DNA of 64,000 nt from Photobacterium swingsii (GCF_024346715.1 NZ_AP024852.1:3410001-3474000), one strand, 5' to 3'; positions 32,649 through 43,294 are shown, counted from the stretch's first letter. Translations and numbers: made by a program. The notes: a model not told the origin generated them from the sequence alone.

Positions 32649-34064
32649 CTAGTTTTGCTTCTCTTCCGTCAGTTTTTGCGTTTTATCCAACATGCCTAAT
32701 GCGCCAAAGCCTGTGATCACATCTAAATTAGTGGTTAACTTACTGCCATTACCGCCGCCAAAATAATTCTTTGGCATCTCAACCTGATAGTTTTTCAAGT
32801 TATTGTATAGTGCAGTAGAAACATCACGGTTTAGCTCAGCCAAGTAAACATCACGGTTTGCACCGTAGGCATCATACTTCGCTTTGAGTACCACAGCTTC
32901 AGCTCGCCCTTTGGCCAAGATGGCTTTCGCTTCATATTCTGCCGACAAAGCATTGGCTTTTTGGATCGCAAGGTTTGCTTCTGCGATAGCAAGCTCTTTC
33001 TCTTTATCAACTTCAGCTAGACGCTTTTTCTTTTCAACTTCAACAATCTCACGCTCTGCAATCTGGCGGGCTATTTCAACCTCTTTTTGTTGTGAAATAA
33101 TCGCTAATTCTTTATTACGCTGTGCATCTTGTACTTCACGGGTGCGTTGAATTTCTTTCCGTAACTGCTCGGTTTCCGCTTGGGCTTTTGATGTTTCTTG
33201 CTCTTGGATAGCACGAATACGATCGGCAACTAACCGCTTCTTATCCATCAACAATTTATTTAACTGTTCTTCTGGCGATGGATCGCCAATCGTCACTTGT
33301 GTCACTGCAATGCCGTATTGCTGCAAAGGATTATCTTGGCGTTTTAAATTACCTTCAGCATCAAATACAGGCACCGTTTTCCAGACTAGCTGCTGGGTAC
33401 GTTGCAGCTTATTCGAATTCGCTTGGTTTACGCCCACAGGTGCCAAGTCGATTTGCTCAACTTCGACCTGCTTACGCTCTGTCATGTAAATGCCGTCACG
33501 TAGCTGATCGCCAAGTTGCGTCTTGAACTGGTTCAATCCCCCTTGGAAAAATTCTTCACCCGTGTATTGCGTGGCCGTAATAACCGTGACATTTCGTGCG
33601 TTCTTTACCAATAGCGCATCAATCAGATTGCTGTTATTACGAAACTCACGGTGCATTTTTATTACCGCATCAGGGTTTAACGACAGCTTAAAGCGGAAGG
33701 TGACAGGTATATTCCCAATATAAGTATCGGCAAAGCGGGCTTGAATTGCCGGTAAGCGTTGATAAAAATCCTCACCCGTTGTGTTGCCGTACGATACCGT
33801 AATGACTTGATCATATTTAGTAATTTTCGATAAGAACGGCATACGAAAATGAATGCCAGGTTCGTTAAACACATCGAGTTCACCTGTCAGGTTATTCTGG
33901 TGTACATAGGTATAGCCTGCATCTGTCATCAATACTGAATTATTCAATAACCCCAGAACAGCTGCCGTTCCTAATATGCCAGCGACTACAGGTACTGAAA
34001 CTTTCTTTTTCAGGTTACCTGCAACCTGCGTTTTCATATCCATCGTATCGTCCTTTATATCCAT
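32649..34064 (-). CDS. SPFH/Band-7 domain membrane protein
   Basis: 471 residues. One N-terminal membrane helix (VSVPVVAGILGTAAVLGLL) is followed by an SPFH/prohibitin-like domain (about 70-265). A long charged coiled coil (about 270-400, rich in Glu, Lys, Ala, Arg) and a Gly-rich tail follow. It resembles HflK/HflC and flotillins in architecture but is a separate family. Likely forms large membrane rings or microdomains. A second in-frame ATG at 34043 has a better ribosome site (AAAGGACG). Substrate or partner unknown. Confidence 0.82.
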   Translation of the reverse strand: MDIKDDTMDMKTQVAGNLKKKVSVPVVAGILGTAAVLGLLNNSVLMTDAGYTYVHQNNLTGELDVFNEPGIHFRMPFLSKITKYDQVITVSYGNTTGEDFYQRLPAIQARFADTYIGNIPVTFRFKLSLNPDAVIKMHREFRNNSNLIDALLVKNARNVTVITATQYTGEEFFQGGLNQFKTQLGDQLRDGIYMTERKQVEVEQIDLAPVGVNQANSNKLQRTQQLVWKTVPVFDAEGNLKRQDNPLQQYGIAVTQVTIGDPSPEEQLNKLLMDKKRLVADRIRAIQEQETSKAQAETEQLRKEIQRTREVQDAQRNKELAIISQQKEVEIARQIAEREIVEVEKKKRLAEVDKEKELAIAEANLAIQKANALSAEYEAKAILAKGRAEAVVLKAKYDAYGANRDVYLAELNRDVSTALYNNLKNYQVEMPKNYFGGGNGSKLTTNLDVITGFGALGMLDKTQKLTEEKQN

Positions 34065-34282
34065 GATTACCTACAAGTTTACGATGTACGATTACCAAGC
34101 CGACAATGGCGAGTCAAAGATTGGAACTCAATCTAAAAACCATTAATCACCAAGGATTTAGCGTACATTCCATTTCTTATTGTGTTTGTGAGTCGCGATT
34201 ATAAGCAATTTTAAGCTCGTACAACACAACAAATAAAATGACGTTCAATTGATAGTTAACACAGTAAAGAAAAATAACAGGT

Positions 34283-34311
34283 ATAAAAAACGCGGCCATG
34301 GTGGCCGCGTT
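34283..34311 (-). terminator. Terminator of pgi
   Basis: AACGCGGCCA / TGGCCGCGTT 10-bp GC-rich stem, 3-nt loop, T-tract on the minus strand. Confidence 0.92.
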
Positions 34312-34343
34312 CTCGTTACTGATTCGAGTTTAAGTCAGACTAT

Positions 34344-35996
34344 TTATTTAGCCCATGACTTAAATTGGTTAATCAAACCATTGGTTGAGCTATCGTGGCT
34401 TGCAACTGCATCATCACTGGTTAGCTCAGGTAGGATTTGGTTTGCCAGCTGCTTACCAAGTTCAACACCCCACTGATCGAAGCTAAAGATATTCCAGATA
34501 ACGCCTTGTGCGAAGATTTTGTGCTCGTACATTGCAATCAATGAGCCCAATACGCGTGGCGTTACTTGCTTAACAAGAATTGAGTTTGTTGGACGGTTAC
34601 CTTCAAACACCTTGAATGACACAAGATCTTTCACATCATCTAATGATTTACCTGCAGCAACAAATTCAGCTTCCACTTGCTCTTTGCTCTTACCAAATGC
34701 AAGTGCTTCGGTTTGCGCGAAGAAGTTTGCCATTAGTTTCGGATGGTGATCGCTGATCGGGTTGTGGCTAATAGCGGGCGCAATAAAGTCGCAAGGAATA
34801 AGCTTAGTGCCTTGGTGAATCAACTGGTAGAAAGCATGTTGACCGTTCGTTCCCGGCTCACCCCAAATGATAGGGCCAGTTTGGTAGTCAACAGGGTTAC
34901 CGCCACGATCGACACACTTACCATTCGATTCCATGTTACCTTGTTGGAAGTACGCTGCGAAACGGTGCATGTACTGATCGTAAGGTAGGATGGCTTCTGA
35001 CTCTGCGCCGTGGAAGTTGTTGTACCAAATACCAATTAACGCCAAGATCACTGGGATATTTTGCTCTGCAGGTGTTTCTGCAAAGTGCTTATCCATAGCA
35101 TGAGCACCTTCAAGTAGCTCAACAAAGTTATCAAAGCCAACCGCTAGCGAAATAGATAAACCAATCGCTGAACATAGCGAGTAACGACCACCAACCCAAT
35201 CCCAGAATTCAAACATGTTGTCGGTATCAATACCGAACTCAGCTACCGAGGTAGCATTTGTTGAAAGCGCAGCAAAGTGCTTAGCAACGTGTGCTGAGTC
35301 TTGTGCTGTCGCAAGGAACCAATCACGCGCTGAGTGTGCATTAGTCATGGTTTCTTGCGTAGTGAATGTTTTAGACGCAATCAGAAATAGTGTCGTTTCA
35401 GGGTTTAGGCCTTTTAAGGTTTCAGCAATGTGTGTGCCATCAACGTTCGATACAAAATGCATGTTCAAGCGTGTTTTGTACGGCGCAAGGGCTTCTGCCA
35501 CCATATATGGACCTAAGTCTGAACCACCGATACCAATGTTCACCACGTCGGTAATTTCTTTACCCGTGTAACCTTTCCACTCGCCATCCACGATACGTAC
35601 TGTAAAAGCCTGCATCTTGTCCAGAACGGCATTTACACCTGGCATTACATCTTTGCCATCAACCATGATCGGCGTATTGCTACGGTTACGTAGTGCTGCA
35701 TGCAGTACCGCACGATCTTCCGTTTGGTTGATCTTTTCACCACTGAATAGCTCTGCAATCGCAGCTTTTAGTTCAGTTTGTTCAGCAAGATCGAACAGCT
35801 TAGCTAGCGTTTCTTCTGTGATTAAGTTCTTTGAATAGTCCAACAGAATATCTGAGCCAAATTCTGCAGAAAACTTAGTAAAACGCTCGCTATCATTGGC
35901 GAACAGTTCACTGAGTTGTAAGTCTTGCGCTTGTTCAAAGTGCGCCGTCAGTGCTTGCCACGCAGGCGTTTGAGTTGGGTTGATGTTTTTCAACAT
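34344..35996 (-). CDS. pgi: Glucose-6-phosphate isomerase
   Basis: 550 residues, the usual length. Interconverts glucose-6-phosphate and fructose-6-phosphate. Signatures: [65 protein letters not shown] and GANGQHAF-like [16 protein letters not shown] with the catalytic Glu/His/Lys segments intact. C-terminal [15 protein letters not shown] is the family signature. Monocistronic, with a strong terminator. Confidence 0.98.
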   Translation of the reverse strand: MLKNINPTQTPAWQALTAHFEQAQDLQLSELFANDSERFTKFSAEFGSDILLDYSKNLITEETLAKLFDLAEQTELKAAIAELFSGEKINQTEDRAVLHAALRNRSNTPIMVDGKDVMPGVNAVLDKMQAFTVRIVDGEWKGYTGKEITDVVNIGIGGSDLGPYMVAEALAPYKTRLNMHFVSNVDGTHIAETLKGLNPETTLFLIASKTFTTQETMTNAHSARDWFLATAQDSAHVAKHFAALSTNATSVAEFGIDTDNMFEFWDWVGGRYSLCSAIGLSISLAVGFDNFVELLEGAHAMDKHFAETPAEQNIPVILALIGIWYNNFHGAESEAILPYDQYMHRFAAYFQQGNMESNGKCVDRGGNPVDYQTGPIIWGEPGTNGQHAFYQLIHQGTKLIPCDFIAPAISHNPISDHHPKLMANFFAQTEALAFGKSKEQVEAEFVAAGKSLDDVKDLVSFKVFEGNRPTNSILVKQVTPRVLGSLIAMYEHKIFAQGVIWNIFSFDQWGVELGKQLANQILPELTSDDAVASHDSSTNGLINQFKSWAK

Positions 35997-36271
35997 GGTG
36001 AAAATTCCTGATTTTTTTATGTTTAATCCATTAGTTAATCGGTATTGCTCACTAATGGACCCCCGATAAGTAGAATGTTATAAATCTGTAGTCTTGTTCA
36101 TGACTATCTTGATGTAATATTACAACGTTTCGTCAATTATGACGCTAAGGTATAGCGAGCTGCATTGCGTCAGGTCACGAAATTTAAGACTTATCAATGC
36201 TATTAAATGAAACAAGTTGACCATTAACCTAGCGCTGATTGCACCAGAGCTTAACAAGGAAGGCAAGTATT

Positions 36272-36691
36272 ATGTGGTTCCAAAAAGTCATCCAACTGCC
36301 CGCTCAGTCACGCGGCTTTCATTTAGTCACCGCTGAAATTGAGCAACAACTTACAGAATTATCATCGATGACCGTTGGTTTGGCACATATTTTTATTCAA
36401 CACACCTCAGCCAGTCTAACCATTAATGAAAATGCCGATCCGACGGTTCGCATGGATATGGAAGCCCACTTTGATCGCTTCGTCCCTGAACGTGCACCGT
36501 ATTATCAACATACCTACGAAGGTGATGATGATATGCCAGCGCATATTAAAGCTTCTTTACTGGGAAATAGTATTACTTTGCCTATCCGTCAGGGACGTTT
36601 CGCACTAGGCACGTGGCAAGGTATTTACTTAGGCGAGCATCGTGACCATGGTGGCCAACGTACTTTGATTATCACAATCCAAGGGCAATAA
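36272..36691 (+). CDS. yjbQ: YjbQ-family (UPF0047) protein
   Basis: 139 residues from ATG 36272, which has a GGAAGG ribosome site; the longer upstream frame has none. Family motif [20 protein letters not shown] followed by [18 protein letters not shown] and the C-terminal [20 protein letters not shown]. coli YjbQ can complement thiamine-phosphate synthase defects weakly; the true role is unsettled. It is followed by a bidirectional terminator. Confidence 0.9.
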   Translation: MWFQKVIQLPAQSRGFHLVTAEIEQQLTELSSMTVGLAHIFIQHTSASLTINENADPTVRMDMEAHFDRFVPERAPYYQHTYEGDDDMPAHIKASLLGNSITLPIRQGRFALGTWQGIYLGEHRDHGGQRTLIITIQGQ

Positions 36692-36718
36692 AAAAAGCGA
36701 GCTCTATGGCTCGCTTTT
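36691..36718. terminator. Bidirectional terminator between yjbQ and the Omp85-type gene
   Basis: AAAAGCGAGC, 6-nt loop, GCTCGCTTTT with A/T tracts on both sides. Confidence 0.88.
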
Positions 36719-36755
36719 ACTGTTATTCTCACCGCTGACAATCAGCAGAGATGGG

Positions 36756-38006
36756 CTAGAAGGGCTGGTTTACCATCACGCGGAATATACTTTCTTCGCT
36801 CCCCCACGCCATTTCAGTGCGAACCACAATCCCTTCGACTTGGAAGCGCACAGCACCGCCCGCACTCCACTTCATGTCTTTATGCAGCTCAACTAAATTA
36901 TATTCGTCTGCGACACGCCCCACATCGGCAAACGCAACCCATTGCCACCACGGCACGTCATACCAATTGAAAATAGGCCAATCGCCAAGAGGCTGCCAAT
37001 CCGGTAGCACACGGTACTCCATGCTATAACTCATTGCTGAACGGCCAACATAACGATTACTTTGGAAGCTACGCAGGCGATATAACCCCCCTAAGCTATT
37101 TGCGGCAAATTCTGGCGGGCGATTATAGGTTTCTTGACCGTTAATGGTTTCCGTTTGATTCCAAGTTGGGGTATCAGCCGTATAGATATTAAAAGCAAAC
37201 ACTTGCTGGTCAAGAAGCTCTCCTAAAGAACCGATATCCCAGAACCAGCTCTGGCTTGCTTCCCACGTTGCCCAACTGGCACGATCTGAGCTACCAGGAT
37301 CAACGGTTAACGTGAACTGGCTACGGCTGCCTTCAGTAGGATTACGGCTGTTATCTCGATTATCCCAATCAAGACGCGTCTCTAAACCATACACTTCATC
37401 GCTATTATTGGCCTTCGGCTGTTTGGGGAAGAGTGAGGCGTTGGCAAAGCGTCGACTCTTGTAGAATGGACGAAACTCGATCGATGTAACCCCGCTTTCC
37501 CAAGGCACAGACCCCGTCACAGGGCGATTAGGGCGTAATGCAGCCATTAAGCCATTCGATTTAGCAGCACCGATAGGCAGGATGTAACGCGCCTTTAGCC
37601 GATGTTCGTCTTCGCGTGCATCAGCAATAATCGCATCATCAAACGAGGAGTCATTCGAGGTCCCCTCACCAACAAAGTATTCAAACTGCTTATAAGATGC
37701 TGAAAATAGCTCTAAGCCAAAAAGCCAACGGCTCTCCGCTGATAACGCATAGTTACTGGCACCAAAGTAGGATATCCAAGTGCCTTTATCACTCATCAAG
37801 CCAGCACCAATGACTGCAGCCTGAGGTTGACCCGCACCTTTAATCAAGCCAGCGACACCAACGGATACCCCCATGGAGTCCGTCGAAAAAGCAAAAGGGA
37901 CAACATTCGTGTCAGGTTCGTATTCAGGCCATGTTTGCTCGGTCGCCATTGCCGAGTTCAAACTTGCAGCTAACAAAATACTGAAAGAGGTAGCTAACTT
38001 TTTCAA
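36756..38006 (-). CDS. Omp85/BamA-TamA-family outer-membrane barrel without POTRA domains
   Basis: 416 residues with a signal peptide (KKLATSFSILLAASLNSAMA). The barrel shows the Omp85 patterns YGLETRLDWDNRDNSRNPTEG and, near the C-terminus, GGAVRFQVEGIVVRTEMAWG with a terminal Phe after MVNQP. The region before the barrel is too short for POTRA repeats. The start codon is TTG at 38006: the signal peptide begins here and the nearby upstream ATG is out of frame. Cargo or role unknown. It ends 38 bp from the terminator shared with yjbQ. Confidence 0.8.
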   Translation of the reverse strand: MKKLATSFSILLAASLNSAMATEQTWPEYEPDTNVVPFAFSTDSMGVSVGVAGLIKGAGQPQAAVIGAGLMSDKGTWISYFGASNYALSAESRWLFGLELFSASYKQFEYFVGEGTSNDSSFDDAIIADAREDEHRLKARYILPIGAAKSNGLMAALRPNRPVTGSVPWESGVTSIEFRPFYKSRRFANASLFPKQPKANNSDEVYGLETRLDWDNRDNSRNPTEGSRSQFTLTVDPGSSDRASWATWEASQSWFWDIGSLGELLDQQVFAFNIYTADTPTWNQTETINGQETYNRPPEFAANSLGGLYRLRSFQSNRYVGRSAMSYSMEYRVLPDWQPLGDWPIFNWYDVPWWQWVAFADVGRVADEYNLVELHKDMKWSAGGAVRFQVEGIVVRTEMAWGSEESIFRVMVNQPF

Positions 38007-38037
38007 AAATCATCCATTCTATTGTCGATCTAACAAA

Positions 38038-39117
38038 CTAGGTATAGGCCATAGCCACACGCGGGGTTAACTTGGTAACGAGCTCGTACGCAATCGTTTC
38101 GACATATTCCGCGACGATTTCAGCAGGTAATCCTTGCCCCCACAAAATCGCTTCATCACCTACTTTATCATTACATTCAGGGCCAAGATCAACCGTTAGC
38201 ATGTCCATTGATACTCGCCCAGCCATAGGCACAATACGGCCGTTGACTAATACTGGGGTACCGTTTGGCGCTGAACGGGGATAACCATCACCATAGCCGA
38301 TAGCAATAACACCTACTTTAGTGTCTCGCTGGCTTACCCAAGTGCCACCATAACCAACCGCTTCCCCTTTTTTCACCTCTCGTACCGCAATCAGCGATGA
38401 GGTGAGGGTCATAACGGGCTTCATGGAAAAGGCATCTGCATTACGTTCAGGTTCAGTAAATGGCGAGACACCGTACATAATGATCCCAGGACGAATCCAC
38501 TCAAGCTGACTATCAGGCCAAGCTAATATCCCCGCAGAAGCAGCAAGTGAACGCTCACCCGCACAACCTGCCGTTAGGCTTAAAAAGGTATCTAATTGCT
38601 CGGCTGTCACTGGGCTAGTAGAGTCATCGGCACAGCCAAAGTGACTCATATAGCGCAACGGTTTAGCAACGTTCTTGCAGGCATGTAAACGCGTCACAAA
38701 ATCGGTAAATTGCTCGGGGCGTACACCAAGGCGGTGCATGCCGCTATCAATTTTTAGCCATACCACTACAGGGGTTTCAAGCTCAGCCTCTTCAAGTGCC
38801 GTCAGTTGCTCAACACTATGCACCACGGTGTGGATATTATTGGTCACTAATACCGGTAAATCCGCGGCACTGTAAAACCCTTCCAGCAATAAAATAGGCT
38901 TAACAACACCACCGGCTCGCAATGTGAGCGCTTCTTCAATCCGCGCAACACCAAACCCATCAACATCAGCCAAGTGTTGTGCGACAGGTAAAAGACCGTG
39001 GCCATAAGCGTTTGCTTTGACCACCGCCAACATCTTACTGTTCGGGGCTTTTTGGCGCAGTTGCGCAATATTGTGCTGCAGCGCGTCGGTACTGATATAG
39101 GCGGTAGCCGCTTTCAT
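38038..39117 (-). CDS. alr: Alanine racemase
   Basis: 359 residues. PLP-dependent conversion of L- to D-alanine for peptidoglycan. The PLP lysine K34 is in [41 protein letters not shown] and [13 protein letters not shown] are conserved, including the region of the second catalytic tyrosine. AGGAA precedes the ATG. It follows dnaB by 24 bp, as in many gammaproteobacteria, so both are probably on one mRNA. Confidence 0.97.
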   Translation of the reverse strand: MKAATAYISTDALQHNIAQLRQKAPNSKMLAVVKANAYGHGLLPVAQHLADVDGFGVARIEEALTLRAGGVVKPILLLEGFYSAADLPVLVTNNIHTVVHSVEQLTALEEAELETPVVVWLKIDSGMHRLGVRPEQFTDFVTRLHACKNVAKPLRYMSHFGCADDSTSPVTAEQLDTFLSLTAGCAGERSLAASAGILAWPDSQLEWIRPGIIMYGVSPFTEPERNADAFSMKPVMTLTSSLIAVREVKKGEAVGYGGTWVSQRDTKVGVIAIGYGDGYPRSAPNGTPVLVNGRIVPMAGRVSMDMLTVDLGPECNDKVGDEAILWGQGLPAEIVAEYVETIAYELVTKLTPRVAMAYT

Positions 39118-39141
39118 CGCGAGTTCCTAGTGATGTGGTTA

Positions 39142-40539
39142 TTATTCTTCGTCAAACGCAGGGCCTGCGTAATTATCAAAACGTGAAAACTGCCCTTGGA
39201 AAGTTAAACGTACCGAGCCGATAGGACCATTACGTTGCTTACCAATAATGATTTCCGCAATGCCTTTTAGTGCACTTTCTTCGTGATACACCTCATCACG
39301 GTAGATAAACATAATTAAGTCGGCATCCTGCTCGATCGCTCCAGATTCACGTAAGTCCGAGTTAATCGGGCGTTTATCTGCTCGTTGCTCCAAGGAACGG
39401 TTTAGCTGAGACAAGGCAACAACAGGAACGTTCAGTTCTTTTGCCAAGGCTTTCAATGAGCGTGAAATCTCTGAAATCTCTAAGGTACGGTTATCTTGCA
39501 AGCCCGGCACACGCATTAACTGTAAGTAGTCGACCATGATCATACTCAGACCACCATGGTCACGGGCAATACGACGTGCACGAGAGCGTACTTCTGTCGG
39601 TGTCAGACCCGAGCTGTCATCGATATACATGTTTTTCTTCTCCATGAGGATACCCATGGTTGAAGAAATTCGGGCCCAATCTTCATCATCAAGCTGACCG
39701 GTACGGATCTTGGTTTGGTCCACCCGAGAAAGTGAGGCCAGCATACGCATCATGATTTGTTCAGCGGGCATCTCTAACGAGAAAATCAGGACGGGCTTTT
39801 CTTGATCCATCGCGGCGTTTTCACACAAGTTCATCGCAAAGGTGGTTTTACCCATAGATGGACGGGCTGCGACAATAATCAAATCTGACCCTTGTAAGCC
39901 TGCGGTTTTCTTATTGAGATCGGTAAAGCCAGTCGTTACACCTGTCACACCATCTTGTGGGGTTTGGTATAAAAGCTCGATACGTTCTAGCGTTTTTTCT
40001 AGTATCGTATCAACATTCTGAGGGCCTTCATTTTCCGAGGTGCGTTGTTCTGCGATCGCGAAAACTTTACTTTCAGCCATATCCAGCAGATCTTCACTGG
40101 TTCGGCCTTGTGGATCATAACCTGCATCCGCGATTTCGTTTGCTACACCGATCATACCGCGGATCATCGCACGCTCACGTACGATGTCGGTATAAGCAGC
40201 AATATTGGCTGCCGACGGTGTATTCTTTGCCAATTCGGCTAAGTACGCAAAACCGCCAACATCTTCAAGCTGATCGGCTTGTTCAAGCTGCTCAGAAAGG
40301 GTGATCAAATCCAGCGGCTTACCACCTTCCAGCAAAGCCGTGACCGACTCGAAAATAATACGATGGGGACGACTGTAGAAGTCACTCGCCAAGATTTTTT
40401 CGGCAACTGAGTCCCATTTTTCATTATCAAGCAATAAGCCACCTAAAACTGACTGCTCTGCTTCCAATGAGTGTGGAGGCATTTTAATGGCATCCACTTG
40501 GGTATCTCGTTGATTATTCGGTTTACTTTTCTCTGCCAT
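39142..40539 (-). CDS. dnaB: Replicative DNA helicase DnaB
   Basis: 465 residues. N-terminal DnaB domain (PPHSLEAEQSVLGGLLLDNE), then a RecA-like helicase domain with Walker A ARPSMGKTTFAMN, Walker B MIMVDYLQLM and VPVVALSQLNRSLEQR. Unwinds DNA at the chromosomal fork as a hexamer. No intein is present. The phage Rep in this window may recruit host helicase, but no direct evidence is seen here. Confidence 0.98.
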   Translation of the reverse strand: MAEKSKPNNQRDTQVDAIKMPPHSLEAEQSVLGGLLLDNEKWDSVAEKILASDFYSRPHRIIFESVTALLEGGKPLDLITLSEQLEQADQLEDVGGFAYLAELAKNTPSAANIAAYTDIVRERAMIRGMIGVANEIADAGYDPQGRTSEDLLDMAESKVFAIAEQRTSENEGPQNVDTILEKTLERIELLYQTPQDGVTGVTTGFTDLNKKTAGLQGSDLIIVAARPSMGKTTFAMNLCENAAMDQEKPVLIFSLEMPAEQIMMRMLASLSRVDQTKIRTGQLDDEDWARISSTMGILMEKKNMYIDDSSGLTPTEVRSRARRIARDHGGLSMIMVDYLQLMRVPGLQDNRTLEISEISRSLKALAKELNVPVVALSQLNRSLEQRADKRPINSDLRESGAIEQDADLIMFIYRDEVYHEESALKGIAEIIIGKQRNGPIGSVRLTFQGQFSRFDNYAGPAFDEE

Positions 40540-40747
40540 AGGGATCGCGTACTTACTAAAAACGTAGCCTGATAGTATACCTCATTCATGGTTTAGTAGT
40601 GAAAAACTCATTAGAACTCGGTAGTCATTCTCTATTATGCGCTTTTTAATTCTAATCGATATTCACCACAGAATTCCTGACCAAAAGTTGACATTATTGC
40701 GGTACACTGACCGCTTTCTTTCCATTTAGACACCTGTAGGAGGATGC

Positions 40748-41497
40748 TTGGCTAAATACCTGTTCGCTGCACTACTGCTTGCCACCAGCACCGCCTATGC
40801 TGAGGAAGAAGAGACTCAAGCGCCCCCTTCACCACTAAAAACCGAAATAGAGCTGGGTTATCAATCACTGTCAGGTAACTCGGATTCTCAATCATTGAAT
40901 AGCCGCATCGGGCTAACCTACGTAAAAAATCAATTTCGTAATACGGCAGAGGCCAAGTATTTACTGGCGACCAAAAACGAAAAAGAAGATAAACGTAAAG
41001 GTCAGCTCGAGCTGCAAAGCGATATGAAGATCAATGAGCGTGCCTATATCTTGGGTAATGCCAACTACACCAACGATCGTTATGGCCCATATTTTAATGA
41101 TTTCACGCTAGCGACGGGTCTGGGTTACCAGTTAATCCGTCGAGAAACATTCCAAATGGAAATCGAAGCTGGCCCCGGCTACCGTTTTCAAGATCCTAAC
41201 TTTGATGAAATCGATGACGATGACATCGTGGTGCCGGAAACGGTACAAGAAATCATTATTCGTGGTAGCACCAAGTTTACATGGAAGCCGACAAAAACGG
41301 TGGAGATCAATACGCGTATTACGGGGATTGGGGGTAACAGCAACAGTACCCTAGAAGGTGAGGTTAACCTAACAAGTTCGATCACCGAACATATTGCGAT
41401 TAAAGTCAGTAATACACAGAAATACAATACATGGGTCCCTGATGGACTGAAAAAGCGTGACTCTACCCTGACCATGACATTGCTGTTCAAAATTTAA
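40748..41497 (+). CDS. DUF481 (YdiY-like) outer-membrane protein
   Basis: 249 residues with a signal peptide (LFAALLLATSTAYA) and a beta-rich mature region of the DUF481 salt-stress-induced outer-membrane family (ELGYQSLSGNSDSQSLNSRI, then IEAGPGYRFQD; ends TLTMTLLFKI). The start is TTG at 40748, five bases after AGGAGG. An ATG four bases upstream is out of frame and stops after three codons (ATG CTT GGC TAA). Function unknown. Confidence 0.82.
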   Translation: MAKYLFAALLLATSTAYAEEEETQAPPSPLKTEIELGYQSLSGNSDSQSLNSRIGLTYVKNQFRNTAEAKYLLATKNEKEDKRKGQLELQSDMKINERAYILGNANYTNDRYGPYFNDFTLATGLGYQLIRRETFQMEIEAGPGYRFQDPNFDEIDDDDIVVPETVQEIIIRGSTKFTWKPTKTVEINTRITGIGGNSNSTLEGEVNLTSSITEHIAIKVSNTQKYNTWVPDGLKKRDSTLTMTLLFKI

Positions 41498-41548
41498 AAC
41501 AATACGCCTCATTAAGCATTTGAATCTAAGCACTCAAATCGCAGGCAT

Positions 41549-41577
41549 AAAAAAACCAGCCCTAAGGCTGGTTTTTT
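41549..41577. terminator. Bidirectional terminator DUF481 gene / rplI
   Basis: AAAAAACCAGCC, 4-nt loop, GGCTGGTTTTTT; T-tracts in both directions, serving both converging operons. Confidence 0.92.
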
Positions 41578-41595
41578 AATTAACACAAAACGTTA

Positions 41596-42048
41596 TTAAG
41601 CTTCAGCTACAACGTTTAGGTTAATTGTAGCGAATACTTCAGAGTGTAGCTGGATGCTAACTTCGAATTCACCAGTAGTACGTAGCGCGCCTTCAGGTAG
41701 ACGAACTTCGCTCTTCGCTACTGCAACACCTGCCGCTGTGATAGCGTCAGCGATGTCACGAGTACCGATAGAACCGAATAGTTTACCTTCGTCACCAGCT
41801 TTAGAAGCGATAACAACTGCTTCTAGAGCGCTTAGTTTGTCTGCACGTGTTTGAGACGCAGCTAGTTGCTCAGCAACTTTAGCTTCTAGCTCAGCACGGC
41901 GAGTTTCAAACATTTCAACGTTAGCTTTAGTTGCCATAACTGCTTTACCCTGTGGGATAAGGAAGTTACGAGCGTAGCCAGATTTAACGTTAACTTGGTC
42001 GCCAAGGCCACCTAGGTTACCGATTTTATCAAGTAGAATAACTTGCAT
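41596..42048 (-). CDS. rplI: 50S ribosomal protein L9
   Basis: 150 residues. Begins [20 protein letters not shown] with [20 protein letters not shown], the L9 N-domain that binds 23S rRNA. The long helix and C-domain follow. Last gene of the rpsF-priB-rpsR-rplI operon, ending at a bidirectional terminator. Codon use is strongly optimised. Confidence 0.99.
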   Translation of the reverse strand: MQVILLDKIGNLGGLGDQVNVKSGYARNFLIPQGKAVMATKANVEMFETRRAELEAKVAEQLAASQTRADKLSALEAVVIASKAGDEGKLFGSIGTRDIADAITAAGVAVAKSEVRLPEGALRTTGEFEVSIQLHSEVFATINLNVVAEA

Positions 42049-42086
42049 TATCTATGTCCTCTTAAACTTAATTTAACCGCTACCGA

Positions 42087-42314
42087 TTACAGATGCTTGT
42101 CTGTGTATGGTAGAAGTGCTAGGTAACGAGAACGCTTGATAGCGCGAGCTAGCTGACGTTGGTATTTAGCGCGAGTACCAGTGATACGGCTAGGTACAAT
42201 TTTACCAGCTTCAGTAATGTAGTTTTTTAGAGTAACTACGTCTTTGTAGTCGATCTCTTGTACGTCTTCTGCAGTGAAACGGCAGAATTTACGACGACGG
42301 AAGAAACGTGCCAT
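42087..42314 (-). CDS. rpsR: 30S ribosomal protein S18
   Basis: 75 residues with [18 protein letters not shown] and [20 protein letters not shown], the rRNA-binding core. Forms a heterodimer with S6 in the 30S platform; that heterodimer is also thought to bind the operon leader. Third gene of the operon, 3 bp after priB. Confidence 0.99.
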   Translation of the reverse strand: MARFFRRRKFCRFTAEDVQEIDYKDVVTLKNYITEAGKIVPSRITGTRAKYQRQLARAIKRSRYLALLPYTDKHL

Positions 42315-42317
42315 GGG

Positions 42318-42632
42318 CTAATCTCCTGAACAATTTATTTCAATGTGGTCAGCATGTAATACTAATTTACCGATGCCATTACGGCCGGTTTGGTACGAGA
42401 TGAATCCCGATGCCTTAATAGAACTGCCAACAGCTAAATCTTGAGTGAGTGCTTGTAAACCTTTGCCGCTAACTACCACGTTAATGTAACAATACACTTG
42501 GCGAGGTAAATCAGCTTCCCGTTGGTAGGAACGATGCTCAAGCACAAAGTGACAATGAGGAACACCTGCCGGGGATTGGCTTCGTTTGGGCTCTTTGGCG
42601 ATAACGCCAGACAACACCAGACGATTGGTCAT
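42318..42632 (-). CDS. priB: Primosomal replication protein N (PriB)
   Basis: 104 residues, a single OB fold related to SSB: NRLVLSGVIAKEPKRSQSPA, HCHFVLEHRSYQREADLPRQ. It stabilises PriA-DNA complexes in replication restart. Placed between rpsF and rpsR as in enterobacteria and vibrios, with gaps of 3 and 7 bp. Confidence 0.96.
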   Translation of the reverse strand: MTNRLVLSGVIAKEPKRSQSPAGVPHCHFVLEHRSYQREADLPRQVYCYINVVVSGKGLQALTQDLAVGSSIKASGFISYQTGRNGIGKLVLHADHIEINCSGD

Positions 42633-42639
42633 TTACAAA

Positions 42640-43053
42640 TTACTCAGCTGCTGCTTCACCTTCAGCTTTCGCTGGAGCTTCTGCTGGAGCTTCTGAACGC
42701 TCGTCACGCTTAGAGAAACGCTCTGTACGCTCTTCTTTAGCCTTCATCATTGGAGATGGCTCAGTAACAGCGTTTTTCGCACGCATGATCATGTTACGGA
42801 TCACTGCATCGTTGAAACGGAAGCTAGACTCAAGCTCGTCAATTACAGACTGCTCAGCTTCAACGTTCATAAGAACGTAGTGTGCTTTGTGCAGTTTGTT
42901 GATTGGGTAAGCCATTTGACGACGACCCCAATCTTCTAGACGGTGAATTTGACCACCAGAATCTTTGATTGAACCAGTGTAACGCTCGATCATGCCAGCA
43001 ACCTGTTCGCTTTGATCAGGGTGCACCATGAATACGATTTCGTAATGACGCAT
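42640..43053 (-). CDS. rpsF: 30S ribosomal protein S6
   Basis: 137 residues. [20 protein letters not shown] start, [20 protein letters not shown] core and a long charged Glu/Ala/Lys C-terminal tail. Binds S18. First gene of the operon with an AAGGAG ribosome site, preceded by a structured leader. The tail is extended relative to the minimal S6 fold, as in other gammaproteobacteria. Confidence 0.99.
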   Translation of the reverse strand: MRHYEIVFMVHPDQSEQVAGMIERYTGSIKDSGGQIHRLEDWGRRQMAYPINKLHKAHYVLMNVEAEQSVIDELESSFRFNDAVIRNMIMRAKNAVTEPSPMMKAKEERTERFSKRDERSEAPAEAPAKAEGEAAAE

Positions 43054-43077
43054 TGGTTGCTCCTTACGGATTAATCA

Positions 43078-43111
43078 GCTTCCTGAATTGGCTCGGTTAT
43101 CCAGAGGAAGC
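43078..43111 (-). promoter_or_regulatory. Candidate S6:S18-binding leader of rpsF
   Basis: In the rpsF 5' leader GCTTCCT and AGGAAGC form a 7-bp stem enclosing TGG...ACCGAG...CCA. An ACCGAG element in a bulged stem is a feature of the known rpsF autoregulatory motif. The same AACCGAG can pair with an upstream CTCGGTT (43128-43134 region), offering an alternative fold. Position is about 25-60 nt before the start codon. Confidence 0.5.
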
Positions 43112-43212
43112 AAGGAACTAAAAAAGAACCGAGAATTTGGAGGCAGAATAGTATAGAGAATGGACAATTTTCGCAAGGCTTTTTACATCCATTCCCGTAA
43201 ATACCAGCAAAT

Positions 43213-43240
43213 AAAAAGGGTTGCTGTAATAGCAACCCTT
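43213..43240 (-). terminator. Terminator of rlmB
   Basis: AAGGGTTGCT / AGCAACCCTT stem with a T-rich tract on the minus strand, ending the nsrR-rnr-rlmB direction of transcription. Confidence 0.9.
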
Positions 43241-43294
43241 CCATGAGCATTTTTGCTGCGAGTTATAGCGGATAACCGCGCTAACGACACATGA

